Positions 1-9,501 of a DNA stretch of 64,000 nt are shown one piece after another; the stretch's first letter is position 1; the number at the start of each line of letters is the position of its first letter. Origin of the DNA: DATJKD01 sp963728295 (GTDB taxonomy: Bacteria; Pseudomonadota; Gammaproteobacteria; Steroidobacterales; Steroidobacteraceae); NCBI GenBank assembly GCA_963728295.1, contig CAVSKB010000019.1:744001-808000 (forward strand), in the 5' to 3' direction. The translations under genes and the position numbers were made by a program. Under the pieces are notes generated by a model that was given only the letters and a program-made list of their open reading frames with translations, did not search any database and was not told where the DNA came from.

Positions 1-37
1 GAATCAACTTGATCCTCGGCGTCATACCCAATTCAGA

Positions 38-49
38 TTGTTAAAGAAC
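38..49 (-). promoter_or_regulatory. boxA antitermination site in the rrn spacer
   Basis: Read on the minus strand this is GTTCTTTAACAA, close to the boxA consensus TGCTCTTTAACA. It lies just downstream of tRNA-Ala in the transcription direction, where the spacer boxA that loads NusB/NusE before 23S is expected. The 23S gene itself would lie beyond the left edge. A related element is present in the 16S leader at 2091-2103. Confidence 0.7.
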
Positions 50-142
50 GAACGCGCGACCGAAGTCGCGTCGCGTGAGACCACGGCATGCACCGCAACT
101 GCGATGCATGCCTGGTCGCGCGCGTCACCACGAGGCGAGACT

Positions 143-218
143 TGGTGGAGCCAGCCGGGATCGAACCGGCGACCTCCTGCTTGCAAAGCAGGCGCTCTCC
201 CAGCTGAGCTATGGCCCC
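143..218 (-). tRNA. tRNA-Ala (anticodon TGC)
   Basis: A 76-nt cloverleaf on the minus strand beginning GGGGCCATAGCTCAG and ending with an encoded CCA. The anticodon loop contains TTTGCAA, giving anticodon TGC, and the T arm GGTTCGATCC is intact. It is the second tRNA of the 16S-23S spacer, after tRNA-Ile, as in most gammaproteobacterial rrn operons. It is processed from the rRNA precursor and so needs no promoter of its own. Confidence 0.98.
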
Positions 219-237
219 TGATCGTGTCCGATTGGAC

Positions 238-314
<77 letters not shown>

Positions 315-429
315 GGTTCTTCCGCTCCAGGTTCCGGGAGCCCGGATCTGGTGTCCAGCCTCGTGGGCAACGAAACAGGTAACTTGAGTGGAAACTCGCG
401 CGCAGCTGTTGCTTGCGCTCTCGTCTCTT

Positions 430-1965
<1,536 letters not shown>

Positions 1966-2090
1966 AAGTCTTTCGACTTTTCGGAGAGCAGAACCAAACA
2001 AGCTCAATAATTAACTGGCTATTTGGATACTCGCCGTGTTTGCGCTCACCGCAACTGACGCGAGTTCCCACACAAATTACCTGTTTCAGA

Positions 2091-2103
2091 TTCTTAAAGA
2101 GCA
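2091..2103 (-). promoter_or_regulatory. boxA antitermination site in the 16S leader
   Basis: The minus strand reads TGCTCTTTAAGAA, a near-perfect boxA, about 125 nt upstream of the mature 16S 5' end and downstream of the promoter at 2132-2159. In known rrn operons this RNA element binds NusB-NusE and makes transcription resistant to Rho. Confidence 0.75.
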
Positions 2104-2131
2104 AACCCGGAGCTAGCCGGGCAGACCGCGA

Positions 2132-2159
2132 ATTATGAGGCATTCCGGGTTACTGTCAA
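2132..2159 (-). promoter_or_regulatory. rrn promoter P2 (sigma70 type)
   Basis: On the minus strand a perfect -35 TTGACA (2154-2159) is followed, after 16 bases, by -10 CATAAT (2132-2137). The next bases, TCGCGGTCTG, form a GC-rich discriminator typical of stringently controlled rRNA promoters. It is the promoter nearest to 16S, just upstream of the leader boxA. Confidence 0.8.
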
Positions 2160-2237
2160 CACTGCCAGCGCCAAAAGACCGCTTGCAATGTGACCGGATT
2201 GCCACCCCGGCACCGGGTCCCTCGCGGAGGGGCGCGC

Positions 2238-2265
2238 AGTATAGCGGCCGATGCCAGCCCGTCAA
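2238..2265 (-). promoter_or_regulatory. rrn promoter P1 (sigma70 type)
   Basis: On the minus strand TTGACG (2260-2265) is followed, after a 16-base spacer, by TATACT (2238-2243) and a very GC-rich discriminator (GCGCGCCCC). It lies about 105 bases upstream of P2, matching the tandem P1-P2 architecture of gammaproteobacterial rrn operons. The 2126-2434 interval contains these promoters and the proposed mtoX promoter; no gene was seen in it. Confidence 0.72.
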
Positions 2266-2359
2266 CGGAATGGAACAGTTCGCTGTGGCAAGTCCCGCAT
2301 TTCGAACGACGATGACCTGCGGGAAACGAATACGCGGGCGGCCACCGGCTCGACATGCG

Positions 2360-2387
2360 TTGCAGATCGGTTACGGATCACTTATAC
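2360..2387 (+). promoter_or_regulatory. Candidate promoter for the mtoX-sco pair
   Basis: TTGCAG (2360-2365), a 16-base spacer, then TTATAC (2382-2387), about 48 bases upstream of the mtoX start at 2435. It diverges from the rrn promoters. The matches to consensus are moderate, so this is an inference from position and spacing. Confidence 0.4.
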
Positions 2388-2434
2388 GCACACTGCTCGA
2401 CATTGCGGCTGCTGCCAAAAATGAGGTTCCCGCC

Positions 2435-3727
2435 ATGAACATTCGTGCGAGTGTCCTGGGAGCTGCGCTCCTGATCGGCGGCGCGTCGCTCGCCGATGAG
2501 ACCTGCAATTCCCCGTACATGACCGGCCTGATCAAGGGGCAGGAGGATTTCATCCACGTCTGGACGCTGGGCATAGAAGGTATTGGCGACGGCTCGGACA
2601 AGCTCGTGACAATCGACGTCAACCCGAAGTCGGCGTCGTACGGCAAGCCGATCCACAGCGTCTCGGTTGGTGAGCGGGGCGAAGCCCACCACATGGGATT
2701 CACCGACGATCGCAAGCACCTGTGGGCCGGCTCGCTCGACAGTAATCAGATCTACGTATTCGACGTAGGGACCGACCCGTCGAAGCCGCGGCTCGTCAAG
2801 ACGATCACCGACCTCGGAACGCGGACTGGCTATCTCGGACCTCACACCTTTTACGCGCTGCCGGGGCGGATGCTGATCGCCAATATCTCGAACGTCGCCA
2901 CGAAAGACGGTGTGACGGGCATGGCGCTCTACAACAACCTGGGCGACTTCGTGGCGAAGTTCCCGATGCCCGTCGGACCGCTCGGCGGCGACGTCGGCGA
3001 CGGATACGGCTATGACATCGCGGTCAACCCGGCGCGGAACGCCATCCTGACGTCGAGCTTTTCCGGCTGGAACAACTATATGCGCGACCTTGGCGAAGTC
3101 GTCGGCGATCCAGCGGCGATGAAGCAGTTCGGTAACACGATGGTGATTTGGGACCTGAAGGCAATGCAACCCCGCCGCGTCTTAAAGGTACCGGGGGCGC
3201 CGCTCGAGATCCGCTGGTCGCTGCGCGAAGGTGACAACTGGGCAGTAACCGCGACCGCGTTGACGTCGAAGCTGTGGCTGATCCGGCAGGACAAGGCCGG
3301 CGAGTGGCAGGCGAAAGAAGTGGGAACCATCGGCGATCCCTCGAAGATTCCGCTGCCCGTAGACATCTCGATATCCGCGGACGCCAAGGGCCTGTGGGTC
3401 AATACGTTCATGGACGGCACGACACGCTACTTCGATCTGACCGATCCCGAGCGCCCGGTACAGACATACGCGAAGCAGACAGGCAAGCAGGTCAACATGG
3501 TCTCGCAAAGCTGGGATGGGAAACGCGTCTACATCACCTCCAGCCTGCTCGCGAAGTGGGACAAGAAGGGCGCCGATGACGAGCAGTTCCTGCGCGCGTT
3601 CGATTGGGATGGCAAAGAGCTCAAGCTGGCGTTCGAAACAGACTTCAGGGCGGAGAAGCTCGGCCGACCCCATCACATGAAATTCACCGCACGCCCGGCC
3701 GCCGCCGCATCGACAGCCGCGCGCTGA
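2435..3727 (+). CDS. mtoX: Methanethiol oxidase (SBP56 / selenium-binding protein family), periplasmic
   Basis: 430-residue protein of the SBP56 family. Bacterial MtoX and human SELENBP1 in this family oxidise methanethiol to formaldehyde, hydrogen sulfide and hydrogen peroxide. The N-terminus (MNIRASVLGAALLIGGASLA) is a Sec-type signal peptide, so export is expected. Family blocks visible are VTIDVNPKSASYGKPI, GEAHHMGFTDDRKHLW and the late GRPHHMKF; paired histidines of this kind are candidate metal ligands. The start at 2435 gives the signal peptide directly and has GAGG eight bases upstream. An extended open frame reaching back to 2135 would read through the rrn promoter region and was rejected. 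The next gene overlaps by one base (TGATG) and encodes a SCO-like protein, as in described mtoX clusters where copper is needed. Confidence 0.85.
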   Translation: MNIRASVLGAALLIGGASLADETCNSPYMTGLIKGQEDFIHVWTLGIEGIGDGSDKLVTIDVNPKSASYGKPIHSVSVGERGEAHHMGFTDDRKHLWAGSLDSNQIYVFDVGTDPSKPRLVKTITDLGTRTGYLGPHTFYALPGRMLIANISNVATKDGVTGMALYNNLGDFVAKFPMPVGPLGGDVGDGYGYDIAVNPARNAILTSSFSGWNNYMRDLGEVVGDPAAMKQFGNTMVIWDLKAMQPRRVLKVPGAPLEIRWSLREGDNWAVTATALTSKLWLIRQDKAGEWQAKEVGTIGDPSKIPLPVDISISADAKGLWVNTFMDGTTRYFDLTDPERPVQTYAKQTGKQVNMVSQSWDGKRVYITSSLLAKWDKKGADDEQFLRAFDWDGKELKLAFETDFRAEKLGRPHHMKFTARPAAAASTAAR

Positions 3728-4419
3728 TGCGCCTGCGCGCAATCGCCGTCGGCGCGGCGGCCTGCGCGGCGGCGCTCAACGTCAATGCTGCGGCAGATGC
3801 CGGCAAGCCGGAGGAACCGCGCATGGAGTTCGCGCCTCCACCCGCGGGTTCCTACGCACTGCAGCGCATCCAGCGCGCTCCCGACGGGGCGCTGCTCAAC
3901 CCGGATTCGCGCATCCAGAGCCTTGCCGAGCTCACCAGCGGCAAGATCACCCTGCTTACGTTCTTCTACACCTACTGCGCCGACCCCTGGGGCTGCCCCT
4001 ACGCCTACTGGACCTTGAGCGGGTTGCGCGACCGATTGATGGCGGATCCGCAGCTTGCGCGCCGGGTGCGCTTCGTCAGCGTGAGCTTCGACCCGACGAA
4101 CGATACCCCGGAAGCGCTCCGGCGCTACGGGGCACGCTTCATGAACGATGCGCGCCTCGAATGGCGGTTTCTCACCGCGTCATCCGTCGCCGATCTGCTG
4201 CCGATGCTCGACGGGTTCGGCCAGGACGTTCGCGTCGAGCGCGATGCGAACGGCAAGCCGACGCGCACGATCAACCACATGCTCAAGATGTTCCTGATAG
4301 ACACGGAAGGCATGATCCGCGAGATCTACAGCCTGGCGTACCTGCAGCAGCCGGTGATGCTGAACGACATCCGGACGCTCGCGCTCGAGGAGCGTCCGAC
4401 CGCGGTCAGAAACCGGTAA
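3727..4419 (+). CDS. SCO1/SenC-like thioredoxin-fold protein, probable copper chaperone for MtoX
   Basis: 230 residues with an N-terminal signal peptide (about residues 1-23) and a SCO1/SenC thioredoxin fold. The copper-site cysteines appear as C84-ADPWG-C90, five residues apart instead of the usual CxxxC. A candidate third ligand, His184, lies in NHMLKMFLID. The start codon overlaps the mtoX stop (TGATG), so translation is coupled and the two proteins probably act together in the periplasm. By analogy with described mtoX loci the likely job is copper delivery to MtoX rather than to cytochrome oxidase; this is inference. Its stop is 3 bases from the convergent tyrS stop, with no obvious terminator between them. 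Confidence 0.82.
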   Translation: MRLRAIAVGAAACAAALNVNAAADAGKPEEPRMEFAPPPAGSYALQRIQRAPDGALLNPDSRIQSLAELTSGKITLLTFFYTYCADPWGCPYAYWTLSGLRDRLMADPQLARRVRFVSVSFDPTNDTPEALRRYGARFMNDARLEWRFLTASSVADLLPMLDGFGQDVRVERDANGKPTRTINHMLKMFLIDTEGMIREIYSLAYLQQPVMLNDIRTLALEERPTAVRNR

Positions 4420-4422
4420 CAC

Positions 4423-5625
4423 TCACGCTGCTATGCTGATCCGCGCAAAGCGGCGCTTGCCCACCTGGACGACATGAGACGCGCCAACCGCGAGCTTCAT
4501 CGCGATGTCCTCGACGCGCTCCCCGTCCACCTTCACCGCCCCCTGGCGGATCTGGCGAATTGCGTCGCTCGTGCTTGAAACGAGCCCGGCGCCTTTCAGC
4601 GCCTGCGCCAGTCCGAGGTGGCCTTCGACGGCGTGCAGGGTGACTTCGGCCATTGAATCCGGCTGTGCGCCCTGCTGGAAGCGCGCTATGAACTCGTCGC
4701 GCGCGCGGGCGCCGTACCCGGAACCGTGGAACCGGTCTACGATCTCGATGCCCAGTTCGAACTTCACGTCGCGCGGGTTGCGCCCGTCGGCCACAGCGCG
4801 CTTCAGTCGAGCCACGTCGGCGACCGGCAGGAACGACAGCAGCTCATAGTAGCGCCACATCAGCTCATCGGAGATCGACATCAGCTTGCCGAACATCTCC
4901 TCCGGCGGATCAGTGATCCCGACGTAGTTGCCGAGCGACTTCGACATCTTGTTTATGCCATCGAGCCCCTCGAGCAGCGGCGTGGTCAGCACGACCTGCG
5001 GCTCCAGGCCGTAGCTCTCCTGGAGCTGGCGGCCGACGAGCAGGTTGAATTTCTGATCCGACCCCCCGAGCTCGACATCGGCCTTGAGCGCGACCGAGTC
5101 GTAACCCTGGACCAGCGGATATAGAAACTCGTGGATCGCGATCGGCTGGCCGCCGCGATACCGGTTCGAGAAGTCGTCCCGCTCCAGCATGCGCGCCACG
5201 GTGTGTCGCGCCGCGAGCTGGATCACCCCGGCGGCGGTCATCGGGCCCATCCACGTCGAATTGAACTCGACCCGGGTCCGCTCGCGATCGAGGATCTTGA
5301 AGATCTGCGTCTCGTAGGTCCGCGCGTTCTCGCGGATCGCCTCGGGCGTGAGCGGCGGGCGCGTTGCATTGCGCCCGGTCGGATCCCCGATCAGTCCGGT
5401 GAAATCGCCGATCAGGAACACGACGTCGTGGCCGAACTGCTGGAATTGCCGCATCTTGTTTATGAGCACGGTGTGCCCGAGATGCAGGTCCGGGGCCGTC
5501 GGATCGAAACCCGTCTTGACGACCAGCGGCCGGCCCCGCTCGAGCTTGCGCTCCAGATCGGCCTCGAGCAGCAGATCTACGGCGCCGCGGCGCAGCTCGA
5601 CCAGTTGTTCCCCGGCGGAGGTCAT
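4423..5625 (-). CDS. tyrS: Tyrosyl-tRNA synthetase
   Basis: 400-residue class I aminoacyl-tRNA synthetase charging tRNA-Tyr. The HIGH motif is in DLHLGHTV and the KMSKS loop is NKMSKSLGN. The C-terminal about 65 residues form an S4 RNA-binding domain (AIRQIRQGAVKVDGERV). Length matches the TyrRS form common in Pseudomonas. It is divergent from the M23 peptidase gene across 296 bases and convergent with the sco gene. The tyrS-rrn proximity is also seen in Pseudomonas, from memory. Confidence 0.97.
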   Translation of the reverse strand: MTSAGEQLVELRRGAVDLLLEADLERKLERGRPLVVKTGFDPTAPDLHLGHTVLINKMRQFQQFGHDVVFLIGDFTGLIGDPTGRNATRPPLTPEAIRENARTYETQIFKILDRERTRVEFNSTWMGPMTAAGVIQLAARHTVARMLERDDFSNRYRGGQPIAIHEFLYPLVQGYDSVALKADVELGGSDQKFNLLVGRQLQESYGLEPQVVLTTPLLEGLDGINKMSKSLGNYVGITDPPEEMFGKLMSISDELMWRYYELLSFLPVADVARLKRAVADGRNPRDVKFELGIEIVDRFHGSGYGARARDEFIARFQQGAQPDSMAEVTLHAVEGHLGLAQALKGAGLVSSTSDAIRQIRQGAVKVDGERVEDIAMKLAVGASHVVQVGKRRFARISIAA

Positions 5626-5865
5626 TGGAAGCCTTTTTATGCGGTCAGACCGCGCGTGCGGCGAAAACGCGCGACTCTAGGCGCTCTCCCGCGGGCAGGC
5701 AAATACGCAAAGGGCCGCACATACGCGCCTTGCGGTACGGTTTTCCAGGGGCTGGGAACCGCCGCATCGGCGAGGTTCGCCGGAAATTCGTGTGCGTCTC
5801 GTCACAAAGTCTAGATGGGCAGTGCAAGCGACTGTGCCAGTTAAGGAAATCGCCGATCTTTCCTG

Positions 5866-5894
5866 TTGACGCACCCAGCGGTCGCAACTAAGTT
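5866..5894 (+). promoter_or_regulatory. Candidate promoter for the M23 peptidase gene
   Basis: TTGACG (5866-5871), 17-base spacer, TAAGTT (5889-5894), about 28 bases upstream of the start. The -35 is strong and the -10 weak. Apart from this, the 5626-5921 interval between the divergent tyrS and peptidase genes shows no gene or structured element I can support. Confidence 0.4.
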
Positions 5895-5921
5895 ACCCAC
5901 AGGATTTGCCGGGGGTCGAAC

Positions 5922-7259
5922 TTGAGCTCAACCGATATGCCAGCGCTGTCGCCATTTTCGGCCGCGTTCCACCGCTTTCGCGACCGCGGCTGGCTGCTTG
6001 CCGGTCTTACGTTCCCCCTGGTCGCCGCGGCCGTCGCTTTTCAGACCGCGCGTCCCACCCCAGCATCCGCGCCGCTGCCGCTCGACCTCACCGCGCTCGC
6101 CGCGGTGGCGGAGTCCACCGCGACGCCTACGGCCGAGGACGGCCCGGCCAGCATCGAAGTGACGGTGCAACGCAACGATACGCTCGACCGGATATTCCGC
6201 ACCGCCAGCCTCGATCTCGGCACGTTGGCGGAGCTCCGCAGGCGTCCCGAGGTCCGCAAGGCGCTCGATATGCTCCGCCCCGGGGAGAACATTACGCTCA
6301 CGCATCAGCACGGTGCGCTGCAGTCGCTCAACCGTCAGATCAGCGACACCCAGACCATGTCGATCTCGCGCGAAGGCGACGCCTTTGCGGTGAACTACAT
6401 CGAGAACCCGCTCGAGACCGAGACGATAGGCCATCGGGCGCGGATCGAGACCTCGCTCTTCGAGGCCGGCCAGCACGCGGGTATCTCGGCGCCGGTGATC
6501 ATGACGCTTGCGAACGACATCTTCGGCTGGGACATCGACTTCGCGCTCGACATCCGCGCGGGAGACGAGTTCGGCGTGCTCTACGAGCAGCGCTTCCAGG
6601 ACGGCAGCTACATCGGCGACGGCAAGGTACTCGCCGCCGAGTTCGTAAACTCAGGCAAGAAGCACCGCGCGATCTGGTTTGAATCCGCCGACGGCAAGGT
6701 CTTCGGTTACTTCACGCCCGACGGTAGCGGCATGCGCAAGGCGTTCCTCCGCTCGCCGCTCGACTTCACGCGGATCACCTCGAACTTCAACCCGCGGCGC
6801 CGGCACCCCATAAGCGGTCGCATCCGGGCGCACACGGGTGTCGACTACGGCGCGCCGACCGGCACGCCGATCAAGGCATCCGGTAACGGGCGGATCCAGT
6901 TCGCCGGCCGCAAGGGCGGCTACGGCAACGCCGTGATAGTCGATCACGGCAACGGCATCACCACCCTCTATGGCCACATGTCGCGCTTCAGCCGCACCGC
7001 GCGCAGCGGTCACAAGGTGGCGCAGGGGGAAGTGATCGGGTACGTGGGCGCTACCGGCGCGGCGACCGGGCCGCACCTGCACTACGAATACCGCGTGCGC
7101 GGGGTGTACAAGAATCCCGCCAAGGTCGTGATGCCGCGGGCGGAGCTGCCGCCGGCTTACCTGGCCGAGTTCCGCGCGGAGGCCGATACGCTGCTTGCGC
7201 AGATGAACCTGGTCGCCCGGCCCGCCGACGTCCAGGCCTACGCCGCGAACACCCGCTGA
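5922..7259 (+). CDS. M23 family metallopeptidase (MepM/YebA-like murein endopeptidase)
   Basis: 445 residues. There is one N-terminal membrane segment (about residues 23-42), then an OapA/LysM-like region (VTVQRNDTLDRIF, about 75-145), a Csd3-like middle domain, and a LytM/M23 catalytic domain (about 300-405). The zinc site is visible as HTGVD and HLHYEYR, with a further histidine in LYGHM. MepM-type enzymes cut D,D cross-links in peptidoglycan to allow wall growth. The chosen start is TTG at 5922, seven bases after GGGGG; ATG at 5937 is possible. The gene is divergent from tyrS, as in several gammaproteobacteria. Confidence 0.9.
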   Translation: MSSTDMPALSPFSAAFHRFRDRGWLLAGLTFPLVAAAVAFQTARPTPASAPLPLDLTALAAVAESTATPTAEDGPASIEVTVQRNDTLDRIFRTASLDLGTLAELRRRPEVRKALDMLRPGENITLTHQHGALQSLNRQISDTQTMSISREGDAFAVNYIENPLETETIGHRARIETSLFEAGQHAGISAPVIMTLANDIFGWDIDFALDIRAGDEFGVLYEQRFQDGSYIGDGKVLAAEFVNSGKKHRAIWFESADGKVFGYFTPDGSGMRKAFLRSPLDFTRITSNFNPRRRHPISGRIRAHTGVDYGAPTGTPIKASGNGRIQFAGRKGGYGNAVIVDHGNGITTLYGHMSRFSRTARSGHKVAQGEVIGYVGATGAATGPHLHYEYRVRGVYKNPAKVVMPRAELPPAYLAEFRAEADTLLAQMNLVARPADVQAYAANTR

Positions 7260-7288
7260 GCGCCCCCGCCGGCGGGGCCGTCTCGGCT

Positions 7289-7322
7289 GAATCGGCTCGG
7301 CGATTCGGCTCGGAGCCGATTC
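7289..7322. repeat. Perfect 10-bp inverted repeat between the M23 peptidase and ppk genes
   Basis: GAATCGGCTC (7289-7298) and its exact complement GAGCCGATTC (7313-7322) flank a 14-base loop. The loop contains a competing half, so TCGGCTC-G-GAGCCGA can also pair. Further copies of the half-site follow (TGAGCCGAATT near 7341). A GC-rich palindrome (CCCCGCCGGCGGGG) sits at about 7264-7277, just after the peptidase stop. There is no T-tract, so a classical terminator is not supported. Confidence 0.5.
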
Positions 7323-7409
7323 ATGGCGAATGATCTGCTCTGAGCCGAATTTGCGCATCGACCCGCAAGGTCACGGCGGCGTCACGCGGCGGTAGTATTG
7401 TCGACGTTT

Positions 7410-9488
7410 ATGTCCGTCGCTACTGCCCTGCCCGAAGTCGACCTCAAGTCGCCGCAGCTCTTCATAAACCGCGAGCTGTCCTTCCTCGAGTTCAACCGGC
7501 GCGTGCTGGCACAGGCGCAGGACGACTCGGTGCCGGTGCTCGAGCGGGTCAAGTTCCTCGCGATCTCATGCAGCAACCTCGACGAGTTCTTCGAAATCCG
7601 CGTGGCGGGCCTCAAGCAGCGCCGCGAGCTGGGCTCGCTGGCGCCCGGCCCCGACGGGATGGACGTCGACGATCAGCTGCAGGCCATCCCGCGGCGGTCC
7701 GCGGAGCTGGTCGACACCCAGTACGCCCTGCTCAACTACGCGATCCTGCCCGCGCTCGACGCGGCAGGAATCCGCGTACTGCGTCCGGCCGACTGGACCG
7801 CCGAGCAGCAGGAGTGGGTTGCGGCGTATTTCGCCAATGAGGTCGAGCCCGTGCTCACGCCGCTGGGCCTCGATCCGGCGCGGCCGTTCCCGCGGATCCA
7901 GAACAAGAGCCTGAACTTCATCGTCGAGCTGGCCGGGACCGACGCCTTCGGTCGCATGGCGACCCTCGCCATCGTGCAGGTACCGCGCTCGCTGCCACGG
8001 ATCATCCGGCTGCCGTCGGTGGGCGGTGCGATCGACCTGATCTACCTCTCGCAGGTGATCCAGAACTACGTCGAGCAGCTTTTCACGGGCATGGAAGTCC
8101 GGGGCTGCCACCAGTTCCGCGTCACGCGGAACGCCGACCTGTTCGTCGACGACGAGGAAACCGAGGACCTGATGCGCGCCGTGCAGGGCGAGCTCGCTTC
8201 GCGTCGTTACGGCGACGCGGTGCGGCTCGAGACACGGGTCGACTGCGCGCCGCACGTGCGGGATTTCCTGCTCGAGCGGTTCGAGCTCGCACCGGAGGAT
8301 CACTACGCGGTAGATGGCCCGGTCAATCTGAACCGGCTGATGGCGATCCACGACCTGGTGGACCGCCGCGATCTCAAGTACCTCCCGTTCGCGCCGGCGG
8401 TGCCGCGGCGCCTGATCGGCCGGCCCGACCTCTTCGAGGCGATCCGCGAGAAGGACGTGCTGCTGCATCATCCCTTCCAGAGCTTCACGCCGGTGATCGA
8501 CTTCCTGAAGCAGGCGGCCGCCGATCCGCATGTGCTCGCGATCAAGCAGACGCTCTATCGCACGGGCGCCGATTCGCCGGTCGTCGACGCGCTGGTAGCG
8601 GCGGCGCGCGCAGGCAAGGAAGTCACTGTCGTCATCGAGCTCATGGCACGGTTCGACGAGGCGGCAAACATCGATCTCGCCACCCGGCTTCAGGAAGCGG
8701 GCGCTCAGGTGATGTACGGCGTGGTGGGCTTCAAGACGCACGCCAAGCTGATCATGGTCGTGCGGCGCGAGCACGACAGACTTCGTCGCTACTGCCACCT
8801 GGGCACCGGCAATTACCACCCCAGAACGACCCGCCAGTACACGGACTACGGTCTTTTCAGCTGCGACGAGGCGATCGGCGAGGATCTGCACGAGCTCTTC
8901 CTGCAGCTCACAAGCCCGACGCGCGTCGCCCAGATGCGCAAGGTCCTGCAGTCCCCGTTTACGATGCACGAGTCGGTGCTCGAGCGCACGCGGCGCGAGA
9001 TCGACCATGCCCGCGCGGGGCGGCCGGCACGGATCGTGGCGAAGATGAACGCGCTGATCGAGCCGCAGATCATCCAGAGCCTCTACGCAGCGTCGATGGC
9101 AGGCGTGAAGGTCGATCTGATCGTGCGCGGCGTATGCTCGCTCCGCCCCGGTGTGCCGGGGGTCTCCGACAACATCACGGTTCGCTCGATCGTCGGCCGG
9201 TTTCTCGAGCACTCGCGCGTCTTCTACTTCGAGAACGACGGCGACCCCGAGGTGTACTGCGCGAGCGCCGACTGGATGGAGCGCAACTTCTTCCGCCGGA
9301 TCGAGGTCGCCTTCCCGGTGCAGCGACGCCATCACCGCCGGCAGCTGTTCGAGGACCTTGAGCTCTACCTGGCCGACAACTGCCAGGCCTGGGTCCTGCA
9401 GTCAGACGGCAACTACCTGCGTGAACAGCCGGGAAGCCGCGAGCCGATCACCGCGCAGACCAGGCTCCTGCAGACCCTCGCCGGATGA
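7410..9488 (+). CDS. ppk: Polyphosphate kinase 1
   Basis: 692 residues, the usual PPK1 length. PPK1 reversibly polymerises the gamma-phosphate of ATP into inorganic polyphosphate. The N-terminal domain (FINRELSFLEFNRRVL) is followed by two phospholipase-D-like lobes. Both catalytic histidine motifs are present: KTHAKLIMVVRR and YCHLGTGNYHPRTTRQYTDYGL region. ATG at 7410 is preferred over an upstream TTG at 7398 because it gives the common N-terminus. Its antagonist, exopolyphosphatase, lies nearby on the opposite strand, separated by a methyltransferase gene. Confidence 0.96.
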   Translation: MSVATALPEVDLKSPQLFINRELSFLEFNRRVLAQAQDDSVPVLERVKFLAISCSNLDEFFEIRVAGLKQRRELGSLAPGPDGMDVDDQLQAIPRRSAELVDTQYALLNYAILPALDAAGIRVLRPADWTAEQQEWVAAYFANEVEPVLTPLGLDPARPFPRIQNKSLNFIVELAGTDAFGRMATLAIVQVPRSLPRIIRLPSVGGAIDLIYLSQVIQNYVEQLFTGMEVRGCHQFRVTRNADLFVDDEETEDLMRAVQGELASRRYGDAVRLETRVDCAPHVRDFLLERFELAPEDHYAVDGPVNLNRLMAIHDLVDRRDLKYLPFAPAVPRRLIGRPDLFEAIREKDVLLHHPFQSFTPVIDFLKQAAADPHVLAIKQTLYRTGADSPVVDALVAAARAGKEVTVVIELMARFDEAANIDLATRLQEAGAQVMYGVVGFKTHAKLIMVVRREHDRLRRYCHLGTGNYHPRTTRQYTDYGLFSCDEAIGEDLHELFLQLTSPTRVAQMRKVLQSPFTMHESVLERTRREIDHARAGRPARIVAKMNALIEPQIIQSLYAASMAGVKVDLIVRGVCSLRPGVPGVSDNITVRSIVGRFLEHSRVFYFENDGDPEVYCASADWMERNFFRRIEVAFPVQRRHHRRQLFEDLELYLADNCQAWVLQSDGNYLREQPGSREPITAQTRLLQTLAG

Positions 9489-9501
9489 GCGTTCGCGGCG
9501 T

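Noticed and set aside
2135..2434. N-terminal extension of the mtoX frame by 100 codons
   Set aside because: It would cover both rrn promoters and the proposed mtoX promoter, and the signal peptide starts at 2435.
7566..9335. A 589-residue minus-strand frame opposite ppk
   Set aside because: Antisense to a strongly conserved gene, no motif.
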